From Flaveria trinervia (taxonomy: Eukaryota; Streptophyta; Magnoliopsida; Asterales; Asteraceae): DNA of 64,000 nucleotides. Both the position numbers and the translations under genes were made by a program. Shown in pieces: positions 1-13,286 of the stretch (position 1 is its first letter; each line of letters begins with the position of its first letter). The stretch lies in NCBI GenBank assembly GCA_025506515.1, contig CM046444.1:122165701-122229700 (forward strand). Direction: 5' to 3'. Below the pieces are notes generated by a model. It worked only from the letters and a program-made list of their open reading frames with translations, did no database searches and had not been told where the DNA came from.

Positions 1-3000
1 TTTTGATTTTGATTTTGATTTGATTTTGATTTTGATTTTGATTTTGATTTTGATTTTGATTTGATTTTGATTGATTTTGATTTTGATTTTGATTTTGATT
101 TTGATTTTGATTTTGATTTGATTTTGATTTGATTTGATTTTGATTTGATTTGATTTTGATTTTGATTTTGATTGATTTTGATTTGATTTTGATTTTGATT
201 TTGATTTTGATTTTGATTTTGATTTTGATTTTGATTTTGATTTTGATTTTGATTTTGATTTTGATTTGATTTTGATTTTGATTTGATTTTGATTTTGATT
301 TGATTTGATTTTGATTTGATTTTGATTTTGATTTTGATTTTGATTTTGATTTGATTTGATTTTGATTGATTTTGATTTTGATTTGATTTTGATTTTGATT
401 TTGATTGATTTTGATTTTGATTTTGATTTTGATTTTGATTTTGATTTTGATTTTGATTTGATTTTGATTTTGATTTGATTTGATTTTGATTTTTGATTTT
501 GATTTTGATTTTGATTTTGATTTTGATTTTGATTTTGATTTGATTTTGATTTTGATTTGATTTGATTTGATTTGATTTTGATTTGATTTGATTTTGATTT
601 TGATTTTGATTTTGATTTTGATTTTGATTTTGATTTTGATTTTGATTTTGATTTTGATTTTGATTTTGATTTTGATTTTGATTTGATTTTGATTTTGATT
701 TTTGATTTTGATTTTGATTTTGATTTTGATTTTTTGATTTTGATTTTGATTTTGATTTTGATTTTGATTTGATTTTGATTTTGATTTGATTTTGATTTTG
801 ATTTTGATTTGATTTGATTTGATTTTGATTTGATTTTGATTTGATTTGATTTTGATTTTGATTTGATTTTGATTTTGATTTGATTTTGATTTGATTTTGA
901 TTTTGATTTTGATTTGATTTGATTTGATTTTGATTTTGATTTTGATTTTGATTTTGATTTTGATTTTGATTTTGATTTTGATTTGATTTTGATTTGATTT
1001 GATTTTGATTTTGATTTGATTTGATTTTGATTTGATTTGATTTTGATTTGATTTTGATTTTGATTTTGATTTTGATTTTGATTTTGATTTTGATTTGATT
1101 TTGATTTGATTTTGATTTTGATTTTGATTTTGATTTTGTTTGATTTTGATTTTGATTTGATTTTGATTTGATTTGATTTTGATTTTGATTTTGATTTTGA
1201 TTTTGATTTTGATTTGATTTTGATTTTGATTTTGATTTTGATTTTGATTTGATTTTGATTTTGATTTTGATTTTGATTTTGATTTTGATTTTGATTTTGA
1301 TTTTGATTTGATTTTGATTTTGATTTTGATTTGATTTTGATTTTGATTTGATTTTGATTTTGATTTTGATTTGATTTTGATTTTTTTTGATTTTGATTTT
1401 GATTTTGATTTGATTTTGATGATTTTGATTTGATTTTGATTTTGATTTTGTTTGATTTTGATTTGATTTTGATTGATTTTGATTTTGATTTGATTTTGAT
1501 TTTGATTTGATTTTGATTGTGATTTTGATTTTGATTTTGATTTGATTTTGATTTTGATTGTGATTTTGATTTTGATTTTGATTTTGATTTTGATTTTGAT
1601 TTTGATTTTGATTGATTTTGATTTTGATTTTTTGATTTTGATTTTGATTTGATTTTGATTTGATTTTGATTTGATTTGATTTTGATTTGATTTTGATTTG
1701 ATTTTGATTTTGATTTGATTTTGATTTTGATTTGATTTTGATTTTGATTTTGATTTGATTTTGATTTGATTTTGATTTGATTTGATTTTGATTTTGATTT
1801 TGATTTTGATTTTGATTTTGTTTTGATTTTGATTTGATTTTGATTTTGATTTTGATTTGATTTGATTTTGATTTGATTTTGATTTTGATTTTGATTTGAT
1901 TTGATTTTGATTTTGATTTTGATTTGATTTGATTTTGATTTGATTTGATTTTGATTTTGATTTTGATTTTGATTTTGATTTTGATTTTGATTTGATTTTG
2001 ATTTTGATTTGATTTTGATTTTGATTTGATTTTGATTTTGATTTTGATTTTGATTTTGATTTTGATTTTGATTTTGATTTGATTTTGATTTTGATTTTGA
2101 TTTGATTTTGATTTTGATTTTGATTTGATTTTGATTTTGATTGATTTTGATTTTGATTTTGATTTTGATTTTGATTTTGATTTGATTTTGATTTGATTTG
2201 ATTTTTGATTTGATTTGATTTTGATTTGATTTTGATTTTGATTTTGATTTTGATTTGATTTTGATTTTGATTTTGATTTTGATTTTGATTTTGATTTTGA
2301 TTTTGATTTGATTTGATTTGATTTGATTTTGATTTTGATTTGATTTTGATTTTGATTTTGATTTTGATTTGATTTGATTTTGATTTTGATTTTGATTTTG
2401 ATTTTGATTTTGATTTTGATTTTGATTTGATTTGATTTTGATTTTGATTTTGATTTTGATTTTGATTTTGATTTTGATTTTGATTTTGATTTTGATTTGA
2501 TTTTGATTTTGATTTGATTTGATTTTGATTTTGATTTGATTTTGATTTTGATTTTGATTTTGATTTTTTTTTTGATTTTGATTTGATTTTGATTTTGATT
2601 TTGATTTGATTTGATTTGATTTGATTTTGATTTTGATTTTGATTTTGATTTTGATTTTGATTTGATTTTGATTTTGATTTTGATTTTGATTTTTGATTTT
2701 GATTTTGATTTGATTTTGATTTGATTTTGATTTTGTTGATTTTGATTTTGATTTTGATTTTGATTTGATTTTGATTTTGATTTTGATTTGATTTTGATTT
2801 TGATTTGATTTTGATTTGATTTTGATTTGATTTTGATTTTGATTTTGATTTTGATTTGATTTTGATTTTGATTTGATTTGATTTTGATTTTGATTTTGAT
2901 TTTGATTTTGATTTGATTTGATTTTGATTTTGATTTGATTTTGATTTTGATTTTGATTTGATTTTGATTTGATTTTGATTTTGATTTTGATTTGATTTTG

Positions 3001-5105
3001 ATTTTGATTTGATTTTGATTTGATTTTGATTTTGATTTGATTTTGATTTTGATTTTGATTTGATTTTGATTTTGATTTGATTTGATTTGATTTGATTTTG
3101 ATTTTGATTTTGATTTGATTTGATTTTGATTTTGATTGATTTTGATTTTGATTTTGATTTGATTTTATTTTGATTTGATTTGATTTTGATTTTGATTTTG
3201 ATTTTGATTTGATTTGATTTTGATTTTGATTTGATTTTGATTTGATTTTGATTTTGATTTTGATTTTGATTTTGATTTGATTTGATTTTGATTTTGATTT
3301 TGATTTTGATTTTGATTGATTTTGATTTGATTTTTTGATTTTGATTTTGATTTTGATTTTGATTTTGATTTTGATTTTGATTTTGATTTTGATTTTGATT
3401 GTTTGATTTTGATTTTGATTTTGATTTTGATTTGATTTTGATTTTGATTTGATTTTGATTTGATTTTGATTTTGATTTTGATTTTGATTTTGATTTGATT
3501 TTGATTTTGATTTTGATTTTGATTTTGATTTTGATTTGATTTGATTTTGATTTTGATTTTTTGATTTTGATTTTGATTTTGATTTGATTTTGATTTGATT
3601 TGATTTTGATTTTGATTTTGATTTGATTTTGATTTTGATTTTGATTTTGATTTTGATTGATTTTGATTTTGATTTTGATTTTGATTGATTTTGATTTTGA
3701 TTTGATTTTGATTTGATTTTGATTTTGATTTTGATTTTGATTTTGATTTTGATTTTGATTTTGATTTGATTTGATTTTGATTTTGATTTTGATTTGATTT
3801 TGATTTTGATTTTGATTTTGATTTGATTTTGATTTTGATTTTGATTTTGATTTTGATTTTGATTTGATTTTGATTTTGATTTGATTTTGATTTTGATTTT
3901 GATTTTGATTTTGATTTGATTTTGATTTTGATTTTGATTTTGATTTGATTTTGATTTGATTTTGATTTTGATTTTGATTTTGATTTGATTTGATTTTGAT
4001 TTTGATTTTGATTTGATTTTGATTGATTTTGATTTTGATTTTGATTTTGATTTTGATTTTGATTTTGATTTGATTTTGATTTTGATTTTGATTTTGATTT
4101 TGATTTTGATTTTGATTTGATTTTGATTTGATTTTGATTTTGATTTTGATTTTGATTTTGATTTTGATTTTGATTTTGATTTTGATTTTGATTTGATTTT
4201 GATTTTGATTTTGATTTTGATTTTGATTTTGATTTGATTTTGATTTGATTTGATTTTGATTTTGATTTTGATTTTGATTTTGATTTTGATTTTGATTTTG
4301 ATTTGATTTGATTTTGATTTGATTTGATTTGATTTTGATTTTGATTTTGATTTTGATTTTGATTTTGATTTTGATTTGATTTTGATTTTGATTTTGATTT
4401 TGATTTGATTTTGATTTTGATTTTGATTTTGATTTGATTTTGATTTTGATTTTGATTTTGATTTTGATTGATTTTGATTTTGATTTTGATTTTGATTTTG
4501 ATTTGATTTGATTTTGATTTGATTTTGATTTTGATTTTGATTTGATTTTGATTTTGATTTGATTTTGATTTTGATTTTGATTTGATTTTGATTTTGATTT
4601 TGATTTGATTTTGATTTTGATTTGATTTTGATTTTGATTTTGATTTTGATTTGATTTTGATTTGATTTTGATTTTGATTTTGATTTTGATTTTGATTTGA
4701 TTTTGATTTTGATTTGATTTTGATTTTGATTTTGATTTGATTTTGATTTTGATTTGATTTTGATTTTGATTTTGATTTTGATTTGATTTTGATTTGATTT
4801 GATTTGATTTTGATTTTGATTTGATTTTGATTTTGATTTGATTTTGATTTGATTTTGATTTTGATTTGATTTTGATTTGATTTTGATTTTGATTTTGATT
4901 TGATTTTGATTTTGATTTGATTTGATTTTGATTTGATTTGATTTTGATTTGATTTTGATTTTGATTTTGATTTTGATTTTGATTTTGATTTTGATTTTGA
5001 TTTACATTTGATTTGATTTTGATTTACATTTTGATTTTGATTTTGATTTACATTTTGATTTACATTTTGATTTTGATTTTGATTTACATTTTGATTTTGA
5101 TTTAC
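1..5105. repeat. 5.1-kb TTTTGA/TTTGA microsatellite array
   Basis: The first 5.1 kb is a continuous run of TTTTGA hexamers irregularly mixed with TTTGA pentamers. A few longer T-runs, a few TTGA units and rare single-base variants occur. Near the right edge (about 4998-5105) a TTTACA variant unit appears repeatedly before the array stops. The array begins at base 1, so it continues beyond the window. It has no coding potential because the mix of 5- and 6-base units breaks every frame. It is not the plant telomere repeat TTTAGGG. Confidence 0.98.
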
Positions 5106-5294
5106 GGTTACATTAAAACTCGCATAGGCGCAACAACGCTAGGCGGCAAAACCTAGTTTATAAATTAAGAAAACTTATTATACCATGCATTAGAAACTTT
5201 TACATGGAATCACAAGCAATGGATTCCAAATGCAACAAACATTACACAATAGAAAATGCTAAACATATGCTAAGTAGGTTAAAAGCATTTTCTC

Positions 5295-5300
5295 TTTATT
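5295..5300 (-). terminator. Poly(A) signal of the defensin gene
   Basis: AATAAA on the minus strand, about 24 bases past the defensin stop codon. It is a canonical near-upstream element for 3'-end formation. The position is short but plausible for a small secreted-peptide gene. Confidence 0.5.
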
Positions 5301-5323
5301 CATAATCATATAACATCTGTTAT

Positions 5324-6082
5324 TCAAGGTGTGACAACCTTTGCAGCTTCAGCCTTCTCTTTAGCGAGCTCTTCCGCTTTGAGTTTATCCTGAGCCATCT
5401 TCTCGGCTTTGCGACACTGGAAGTAGCAAAAGCACATGTGTTTCCCTTTGCGGACGTGACAAGCGCCATGGGCTGCACCCTCCCACGACTTGCACTGATC
5501 GTCACAGTGTCTCGTGTTGCCACAATTTCCAGACCATGTCTTGCTTGCCTTTTCACATAACTCTCCATTCACAGATCCGATTTCTGTATTCGTCACACCA
5601 AAGAAATTATGCTGAATTATGTAAACTATTATTTTACATGGGGAAACACTTATTCATAACATAAACAAATGTTTTACCACTGTGCCAATTTCTTGAAGGT
5701 TAAAGATGAACACTATAGTTTTAGGTATATGTGTCTCAACAACTTTTAATCTTTTGAGAAGTATATGGTTTTAGAATGTCTAACTAATAATGTTTTGTGA
5801 TGAATATAATTAGTTTATGTAAGAACAAACTAATTAAACATTGTTTTATAGTGCTTCTTATCTACCTTCTTAAGTATGTATGTTAACTTAATGTCACGAC
5901 ATCTCTAAAACAAGTGTCGCACTTTAGGGTCAAAAGATAACTTTGTGACATTTACTAGGAGTAAAAAGCTTAATAGAATGAAATGAAAAAGCAAATGTAA
6001 ATAAGATTGATTAATCACCTGAGATAGCAAGAACAAAGAGAAGTAGCAGAAATGCAAAGAAAGCAACTGAATTTTTAGCCAT
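5324..6082 (-). CDS. Plant defensin precursor with C-terminal propeptide (two exons)
   Basis: Secreted antifungal-type defensin. Exon 1 is 6082..6019 and exon 2 is 5583..5324; the 435-bp intron has GT-AG borders and splits a Glu codon. The 107-residue precursor starts MAKNSVAFFAFLLLLFVLAI, a clear signal peptide, followed by a short linker and a 50-residue mature domain beginning ELCEKASKTW. The mature domain has eight cysteines at positions 3, 14, 20, 24, 35, 44, 46 and 50, the CSalpha-beta defensin pattern with GxC and CxC. It is followed by a 29-residue Lys/Glu/Ala-rich tail ending VVTP, predicted to be a helical propeptide. From family knowledge, the mature sequence is close to the Dahlia AMP1 group, whose precursors also carry a C-terminal propeptide. 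The upstream in-frame ATG at 5594-5596 lies in the intron and is not used. A TATA box lies upstream and AATAAA downstream. The gene looks intact. Confidence 0.95.
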
Positions 6083-6150
6083 TTTTGTGTAGTGAAGCCA
6101 AAGAATAGTTGTTGCAAGTGTTGTGAAGAGAAGGTTGAGAAAATGAAGGG

Positions 6151-6159
6151 TCTTTATAG
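6151..6159 (-). promoter_or_regulatory. TATA box of the defensin gene
   Basis: CTATAAAGA on the minus strand, about 70 bases before the defensin ATG. This leaves room for a short A/C-rich leader of about 40 bases. The Mutator- and hAT-free stretch upstream is under 100 bp, after which a hAT-type MITE begins. Confidence 0.55.
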
Positions 6160-6255
6160 GAAGAAAATATGTAGCAAATCTTGAAAATGACAATAAATAA
6201 TGAAGAAAATTGACTAGAATTTCCACACAAGTTGTCTTTTATTTACGTCCATGAG

Positions 6256-6714
6256 TAGGGGTGTACATGAATCAAACGAATACGAACGGAGTCTTGTTTT
6301 TGTATGTTTGTTAAGTAAATAACTAGTTCATGAATTGTTCACGAACGCTTATCGAACATAATTTTGCATCCGTGTTCATTCATTAATTAAATGAATTTGT
6401 TCATGAACTGTTCACGAACATAAATGAACACAAACGAAAGCAAGCAAGCACACACAATATTCATGAACATTAATGAACACAAATGAAATTTACTAAAACA
6501 TAAGTTTTAAACGAACGAACACAAACGTATGTTAACGAACAAAAACTGAACATTCACGACAAAAATGAATGAACACAACTTTTATTCATGTTCGTTCATT
6601 TAACTAAACGAATGATATTTTTATATCCGTGTTCGTTCATTATTAAACGAGCAAACATAAACGAACTTTCTGTCGAATGGTTCACGAACTGTTCGATGAT
6701 CGTTTACAGCCCTA
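6256..6714. mobile_element. hAT-type MITE, 459 bp
   Basis: Termini are TAGGGGTGTACA and, read inward from the other end, TAGGGCTGTAAA. They are flanked by 8-bp direct repeats TCCATGAG (6248-6255) and TGCATGAG (6715-6722), a 7/8 match. TAGGG-type termini with an 8-bp target duplication are diagnostic of the hAT superfamily. The interior is packed with GAACGAAC/GTTCGTTC motifs in both directions, typical subterminal transposase-binding repeats. There is no ORF, so it is non-autonomous. It sits just upstream of the defensin promoter. Confidence 0.85.
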
Positions 6715-6722
6715 TGCATGAG

Positions 6723-7348
6723 TGATGTGCATAGTTAGGCAAAATGATTTCACAAGTCTTACTTTAGGGCTACCTATGAATTTCCATCAAAGAGTTTTTT
6801 TTTTCTAGCAATACTTTGGTACGTAAAATGATATCACTCCTTTGAGGTCGAAGACTTAAATCTTGCACCCATGCATAAAATTTTATTTTCCCCAATTTTC
6901 CCCGGTTCGGGTCGTTTGGCTACTCAGAATGCTAGAATATTATGAATCGGCTTCATGGCATATTTTGTTTATTCTAAAGTCTAAACTTCTTATACTAATA
7001 ACATCACAATTTATAAACCCATATTAAAAGATAAAACAGCTTCATGTTTTGCTTTAAACTATTAAATTACTATAAAATCGGTCTAAAACATATGATTTAA
7101 TTACCGGTCCGATTATGATAATAAAGTCCTCACTTAGAACTTAGAAGTGTAATAATCGGATAAAAAGTATTCCACACAAATTTGTCTTATTTTGACTTTG
7201 GTGGATGTGTGCATGCATTGTATATCTGCAACTTTCTTTCATCTCTTTTTTTTTTATTTTCATATGATTAGAACATGTTTCATTTATCATCGTGCCTGTC
7301 GATTTCCTCCTTGGTCAATTGTTAAAATAAATTGAGCTATAAATATAA
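6723..7348. other. AT-rich spacer, no feature recognised
   Basis: Low-complexity AT-rich sequence between the hAT MITE and the Helitron-like end. No open reading frame, repeat pair or RNA gene stood out. Confidence 0.6.
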
Positions 7349-7382
7349 CTAGTATTAAGCCCTCGTGTCGCGACGGGCGACG
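7349..7382 (-). mobile_element. Helitron-like 3' terminus
   Basis: Read on the minus strand, a GC-rich hairpin (GCCCGTCG paired with CGAGGGC, one bulged base) is followed by TTAATA and then CTAG, with T as the next base. A hairpin about 6-10 bases before a CTRR end, inserted next to T, is the Helitron 3' signature. The element body would extend to the right of 7382, but I cannot place its 5' TC end. Confidence 0.55.
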
Positions 7383-10300
7383 GGGGCCTAAAAATGTAAA
7401 TAAACCAAAGTCAAAACGTTGTTATAAATTCGCACAGTGAATGTAAGAGAAACAAAACACAAATGTTGTTGAATACATTTGAAACTGATATAAAAAAACA
7501 AAATCGTAGAAAACCCGTGCATTGTGACAAGATAGTCATCGTGAAAAAAATTTAAAATATATTATATTAAGCCCAAGTCGGTAAAAATATAATTGATTAT
7601 ATTTTAAAACTTATAAAAATTTTTTATTTAAACTTAGTTATTATATGAAAATATTTATGTATTGGAAAAGGATAAATTGAAGTAATTAATATTAGCCCTA
7701 AAGTTTAACAAAATTACTTGTTTGCCATAAGAACCATACATCAAAAAGTTGTACGGTATGTTAAAGTCATTCTTATTATGCATTTTAAAGTATTGAAAAA
7801 ATATACTCAAAGTAACGTATAAATGTTCAACGATAATTTAGACTAAACTATAATCTAGGGAAAACGGATACATGTTCTTGGAAATGAAAATTATACTGAA
7901 TATTTTTTAACGGCAAATAGATTCATAAACGGGGTATTGATTCATTCGATCATCTTCATTACTTGACTATAGAATATTAGGGTATTAGGTTGAGACGTAA
8001 GGGCTGCATATCCAGAGATTTTCATTATGTGTAGCAAAATACGGCTAAGGTAAAAATGGATTGGGTCGACGGAAGTAAATTTCTAAACAACATTATTTTG
8101 AGTCCTTAGGGAAGCTAATTTCTCTTAATACAACTTCTAAAAACAAACTTCAAATAATTTCATATGTTATTTTGGTAATTACAACTTCTAAAAACAAACT
8201 TTACATTAATTACAATGACGCTTACATTTATGAATTGCAACATATGCAGTAACAAAAATACTAAACATCGTTTTGAGTAAACCCTATATTTGATAAAATA
8301 ATGTTCGAAAGAAAATTATTTGAACGACTAAACTATTAACCGTTACTTTCAAAAATTCTAATTTAGAAAACTTAAATGTATATACAAGTCATTAAAATTA
8401 TTATTTACACAGAAAAATTATCATTCTTAACTATTGAAATAAAAAGTTATATTTACAATTGTGCCCCCAAAAATAAAATCATGCCCCTTCATTTTGCTTA
8501 AATTGCTATAATTAAATTGTTAAAAATAAAACAATCACCTACTGTCTCTTTGTATCCGCCCCAGCTACCTACTGTCTCTTTGTATCCGTCACGTAATAAA
8601 TCATTTTTAGAGAAAGTTCACTGTATGTGAGAAAATTCATTGGTCCAACCTGAAAACTCTTTTATTTTACTTATAATGTAAACAAAGTCGTGTGTATGGG
8701 TGTTAATTGTGTCGTGTTTTAGCTTGTTAGGTTTAATGTTTGTTTGTGAACCAATGACACCACCTAAAATTAACATTTTTTTTGTAAACAGTGTATTTTT
8801 AATTGTTTTTATCTCTTATCTCTCATTTCTATTTGGGTGTTCATTTAAAGGAAATGATCAGAGATGTCAAAGTAAGAATATGTCGTTGGGAGCGGTGAAT
8901 AAGGTTGTTTGAAGTTAAAAGCTGTAAAAGTACATGCCTCAAACTTGTAATTACTTAAAAAAAAGTTAGTATCCAAACATATTACATTCGTATAATCATA
9001 TGAAATATATGTGTAATTAAATTTGTATTTTTCTAAACAACTCCAAGATTAATTTAAAATCCACCTAATATGTTTAGTGTAGGATTTGAACATTCTACCT
9101 TCAAAAAAAGAAACCATTGAAAATGAAAAATGTTTTCAAAAATCAAATGTTCTTTTGGTTTTCAAAAATCAGTTGAAAATGACAAATGTTTTAGTAAACA
9201 ATAGCAGTAAATTGAAATGTGATTATGAGTTATGACTTGAAACATCCAAGTATCATATTTCTAGAAAAGACATTGAATTTTAGTTTCACTTTAAGACCTA
9301 AAATCAGTCATCCTTGAATAAAATTATCATATTTCACAAAAGATCATGCCTTAGTCTCTATTCTAGAAATTACAAAATATATAATTACTTTCTTTTGAAA
9401 GATAAGCTTAACATGCTTTAAAATGATTAAAGATTAGATCGTAATCTTGAATTTTATACCCATTATATTATATCGTGAGATAAAGTAACATTTATGCGGT
9501 AGGCCTAGTAGTAAAATCATAAATTTTGTGCTTATCTGTTTGACCTTCATATATATTTAATATTTGTCCCATTAACTTTTAATTAACTAGTTTGTATTTA
9601 GTTTCATGATGTGTGAGCATATTATTTATATTTAGATAAACATCATTTTTATGAAACAATTAGTGGGTGTACACGCATGTTATGATGAATAGTTGAAATT
9701 TATAAAACTCGATTTCAACAAGTTGTACATTATTATTCATCTCGTGGGTTAAATAAAAATATACATCAACTATTCGATTCTGATAAAATAAGCATGTTCT
9801 ATTTAAATAAAATAACATGGCATCAACAACAATTTAGATTTTATAGAACATCATATTTTAAAATAAAACATTACATTTTAAAAAGGGAAAATAGTATTAA
9901 ACGTCAAAACCATAAGCAGCTTTTAATGGCTTGTATATTTATGTTACAATAACTTGTGTATTTTTATGTATAGCTTTGATGTAATGACATCAAAATAAGC
10001 ACATATTTGAAATATTATAAAAACATAAAAATAAAAACATCAAACTATTATTCTGAAAGTACATATAAATAACCATGTCAAAATATTATATTCGAAGATT
10101 TATAAAAATATTATTTTTGCTAAAACATAATATTTAAAAATATAATGTCTTTAGTAGTTTACAGCGTGTGACCCACAGGCCACACAGGTCACAACTAAAG
10201 AGAGATGGGCTATATAATAGCATGAAAAAATGTTTGGGCTCGAGTTTCTTCTTATTTTACTATTTAAGGCCAGATTGTAAAAAAAATCCGGCCCATTATA

Positions 10301-13032
10301 GTTTATTTAAAAGGCCCAATTTCATTTAAATAATACATCTTCAAAACAAGCAGTATAATAATTATTAATTTAGTGAAATTCTATTTTCGTCTTTTTGGTT
10401 TAGTCACATTTGGCATATTCATTCAAAGAAAGAATTGCATCGGGCACTTTAAAGTTTTAAAAATTATTATTTTCATCCAAAAAAGTTAACTTTCTTAATT
10501 TAAATGTTAAACGTGTTAATTGACAAAACTAAATTACAAAATAAAATCCCTCAATTCTATAATCATAATCGATAGGAACTAAATAAAGGTATAGGAGAGA
10601 TGCCGATTAAAGGAGATGGTCTCTATTATACAATCATTCGCAATGGGTTCCGAACGCCACAAAAATTGGATCCATTCTCCTATTCCACCAATAAACCCAA
10701 CAATCTTATGATTCAGTTATGATAAAATGGTTTGAAGATGAAATGTCCGATTTAGGTTTCCTGAATGGAAAAATAATACGTGAATAAGATGAAATGTCCG
10801 AGCTTCAAATTATCGATTAGTTTTTTGTTTTAATTATATATGGATTAGCTTGTCAAGCTATATAACTCTAATAATTTTTTAAGCTGAACAAAAGTGGTAA
10901 CGTGAAACTTGGACCAAAAAACGTCAAATCAGATGGATGACAGCTCTTTGATCAATTAATCAACAAGCTGAACTAAAATAAACACATATAATATGATGCG
11001 ACCCTAACCCATAATCATGTAAAATGCAGTACTCTATATAATATTGTGTCACGTGAAGGCTAGTAGTAAAATCCAAGTGCGATAACCATATGGAATTTGC
11101 ATAAAGGTCATATAACTCGTTAATAAGTCATTTAGTTTCGATCGCACATATTAACTCGTTAATAAGTCAATTAGTTTCAATCGTCCTTGTTGGCTCATAG
11201 GAATTTACAAATTGAGGTAGCTCTCTTAATTTCAAATGCATATCGTTGATTTTTCTTTTGTAATTGGTAGAGTCGATTCAAACTCGCTCAACAAACAACT
11301 CTATGCTAACTTGGACCATCTCATATTGTGTGTTTAAGATGTGGTCTTCGAATTGATGATGTTGAGTCGATTCGTGTGTTTAAGATGTAGTCTTCGAGTT
11401 GATGATGTTAAGTCGATTCGATCAACTCGCTCAATGAACAACTGTAGTGAACTAACCCTTACATGTTGCATAATACGCTTATAACAAAAAAAGAAATTCT
11501 CAATAAAGGTATTTGGATAAACACAATAATATAGAGAAAAACTTGTTGAAAAGAAATAATATGCACGAATAAGTAGCTTAACTGATTGACACGACATAAG
11601 TCTTCAAGATGAGATGATTTTGACATGATATTCTTTGAAGTGACATGCGTTCAAAAACACAATTTTTTTTTTATTTTATCATAAAGTATAATTATATAAA
11701 TACATTATGTCTACTTAATTTCTAGAGCTAAACACTAGGTTTTTTCACTTAGATACATGCTATGAACAAAAGAAGCATAGAGATTTATATCTTGGTTCAT
11801 TATTTATTATTTTGTCTTTTTATTTATGTTATTTATGATTTAGCAATACTTTTTTAATTTTTATACATACAAAGGCTTAACAAACAAACATTTAGTTATT
11901 AAAATTAAAATAGTTCTCACTTAAAATAACATATGCTTGTGTCACGAATACTGCTAGCAATATCAAGAGTGGGAACAAAAGCATAAAGTATACTTCACAA
12001 TTATCTTATCCGAATAAAAAATTGAACATTACAACACTTTAAGAGATTATGACTCTGCATCTACATATGATCACATCAGATCCTAAAATACCCATTGTCA
12101 CATGATTCTTATGGCATCAAGAATAACATATTGTTAAAAGTACTCTCACATCATATGTTTAAATATCATAACTTTTATAATTTAAACTTCTACATACTAC
12201 AATATCCTAATTTATAAAATTTTAACTACATCTCATTAGATTACATATATGTTTTGCTATCACTTTGTCCATGTGTGTATCTCACACGTTTAAAACTTTA
12301 GTTTTTCATTCGACACGACATGATGCCATGCCATAACTATAATTCATGATGAACGTCGTTAAATTTGTTTTTAAGTATGCATTACATATGTTCTTATTGT
12401 GGTTTTAAATATCTAATTGATGTAGGTAAAACACCAAGTAATATATGTAAATTTTAAACCATGATCATCTTTCATATCAATTCTTATGTTTGAGAACACT
12501 TATGTAAATATAATTGATCATTTCAAATCACTTTATTCAGCTTTTGATTAACCACTTCAGCAAATTGTCATTAAACCTTACTTTTTTTTCTCAACTTCGA
12601 TAAATTAATAATTATAACACAACAACTCATAAACCTCGCTTTTCATCAAGATACACCAAGAACTGATCAAGTATCCAAAAATCATGAATAGAGCATATAA
12701 CTTTTAGGATCAATTGTATATATACCCGTATAAATATTCTTTAAATGCATATATATCCAAGCAAAAACTTTAATTTCATATATACCCAATTATTGTTATG
12801 ATAATATTATCCTTCCAAAAATATTAACAAACACTTACAAATAAGTATATATGTCATTAAAGAGTTTTAGATGGGGAAAATATGTTTTTAATTCATTGCT
12901 AATTATAAGGTTTGTAAAGAGAAATTTGTCAATTATGAAATTTTAGTAAAAATAATGGTAAATTAGTTATTACATAAACTACTTTTGATGAAAATCAGTA
13001 AATAAGGGCAAATTAGTCATTACATAAACTAC
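7383..13032. other. Gene-poor AT-rich interval
   Basis: About 5.6 kb with only short chance ORFs, the longest 87 codons. The left part is probably Helitron body. A short direct duplication around 11085-11170 (CTCGTTAATAAGTCA twice) and another at 11330-11420 (TGTGTTTAAGATGTRGTCTT twice) are visible. An inverted pair at about 12741-12766 and 13311-13335 (TATATATCCAAGCAA against TTGCTTGGGTATATA) brackets the SINE described next and may mark an older element. No gene recognised. Confidence 0.6.
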
Positions 13033-13286
13033 TTTTTTATTTTTTTATTTTTTTAACGGCAAATGTACAACCCTGCTTCGGAGGATAGGTGTTATCTTAA
13101 TCGGGTTCATCTATCCGTTTCCCAACTGGGACCGAACCCCCAACCCTCACAGGAGAAAATTTATTGTTGAGAAAACCTGCTGCCTCAACTCTGAGCATTT
13201 TACTCGAAGTAAGACTTGAACCCATGACTTCCCATTTATTTACATGTCATGAGTATCTCACCTTAGTCAGTTGGGCTAAGGATCAT
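13033..13286 (-). mobile_element. tRNA-derived SINE
   Basis: On the minus strand the element starts with a pol III A-box-like sequence TTAGCCCAACTGACTAAGG (13261-13279) and has a B box GGGTTCAAGTC (13213-13223). It continues about 200 bp and ends in an A-rich tail broken by T residues (the plus-strand T tract 13033-13054). Promoter boxes at the head plus an A-rich tail are the SINE layout. I did not find a convincing target duplication. Confidence 0.65.

Noticed and set aside
1..5105. Telomere or interstitial telomeric repeat
   Set aside because: The unit is TTTTGA/TTTGA, not TTTAGGG, and no canonical telomere unit was seen inside or at the border.
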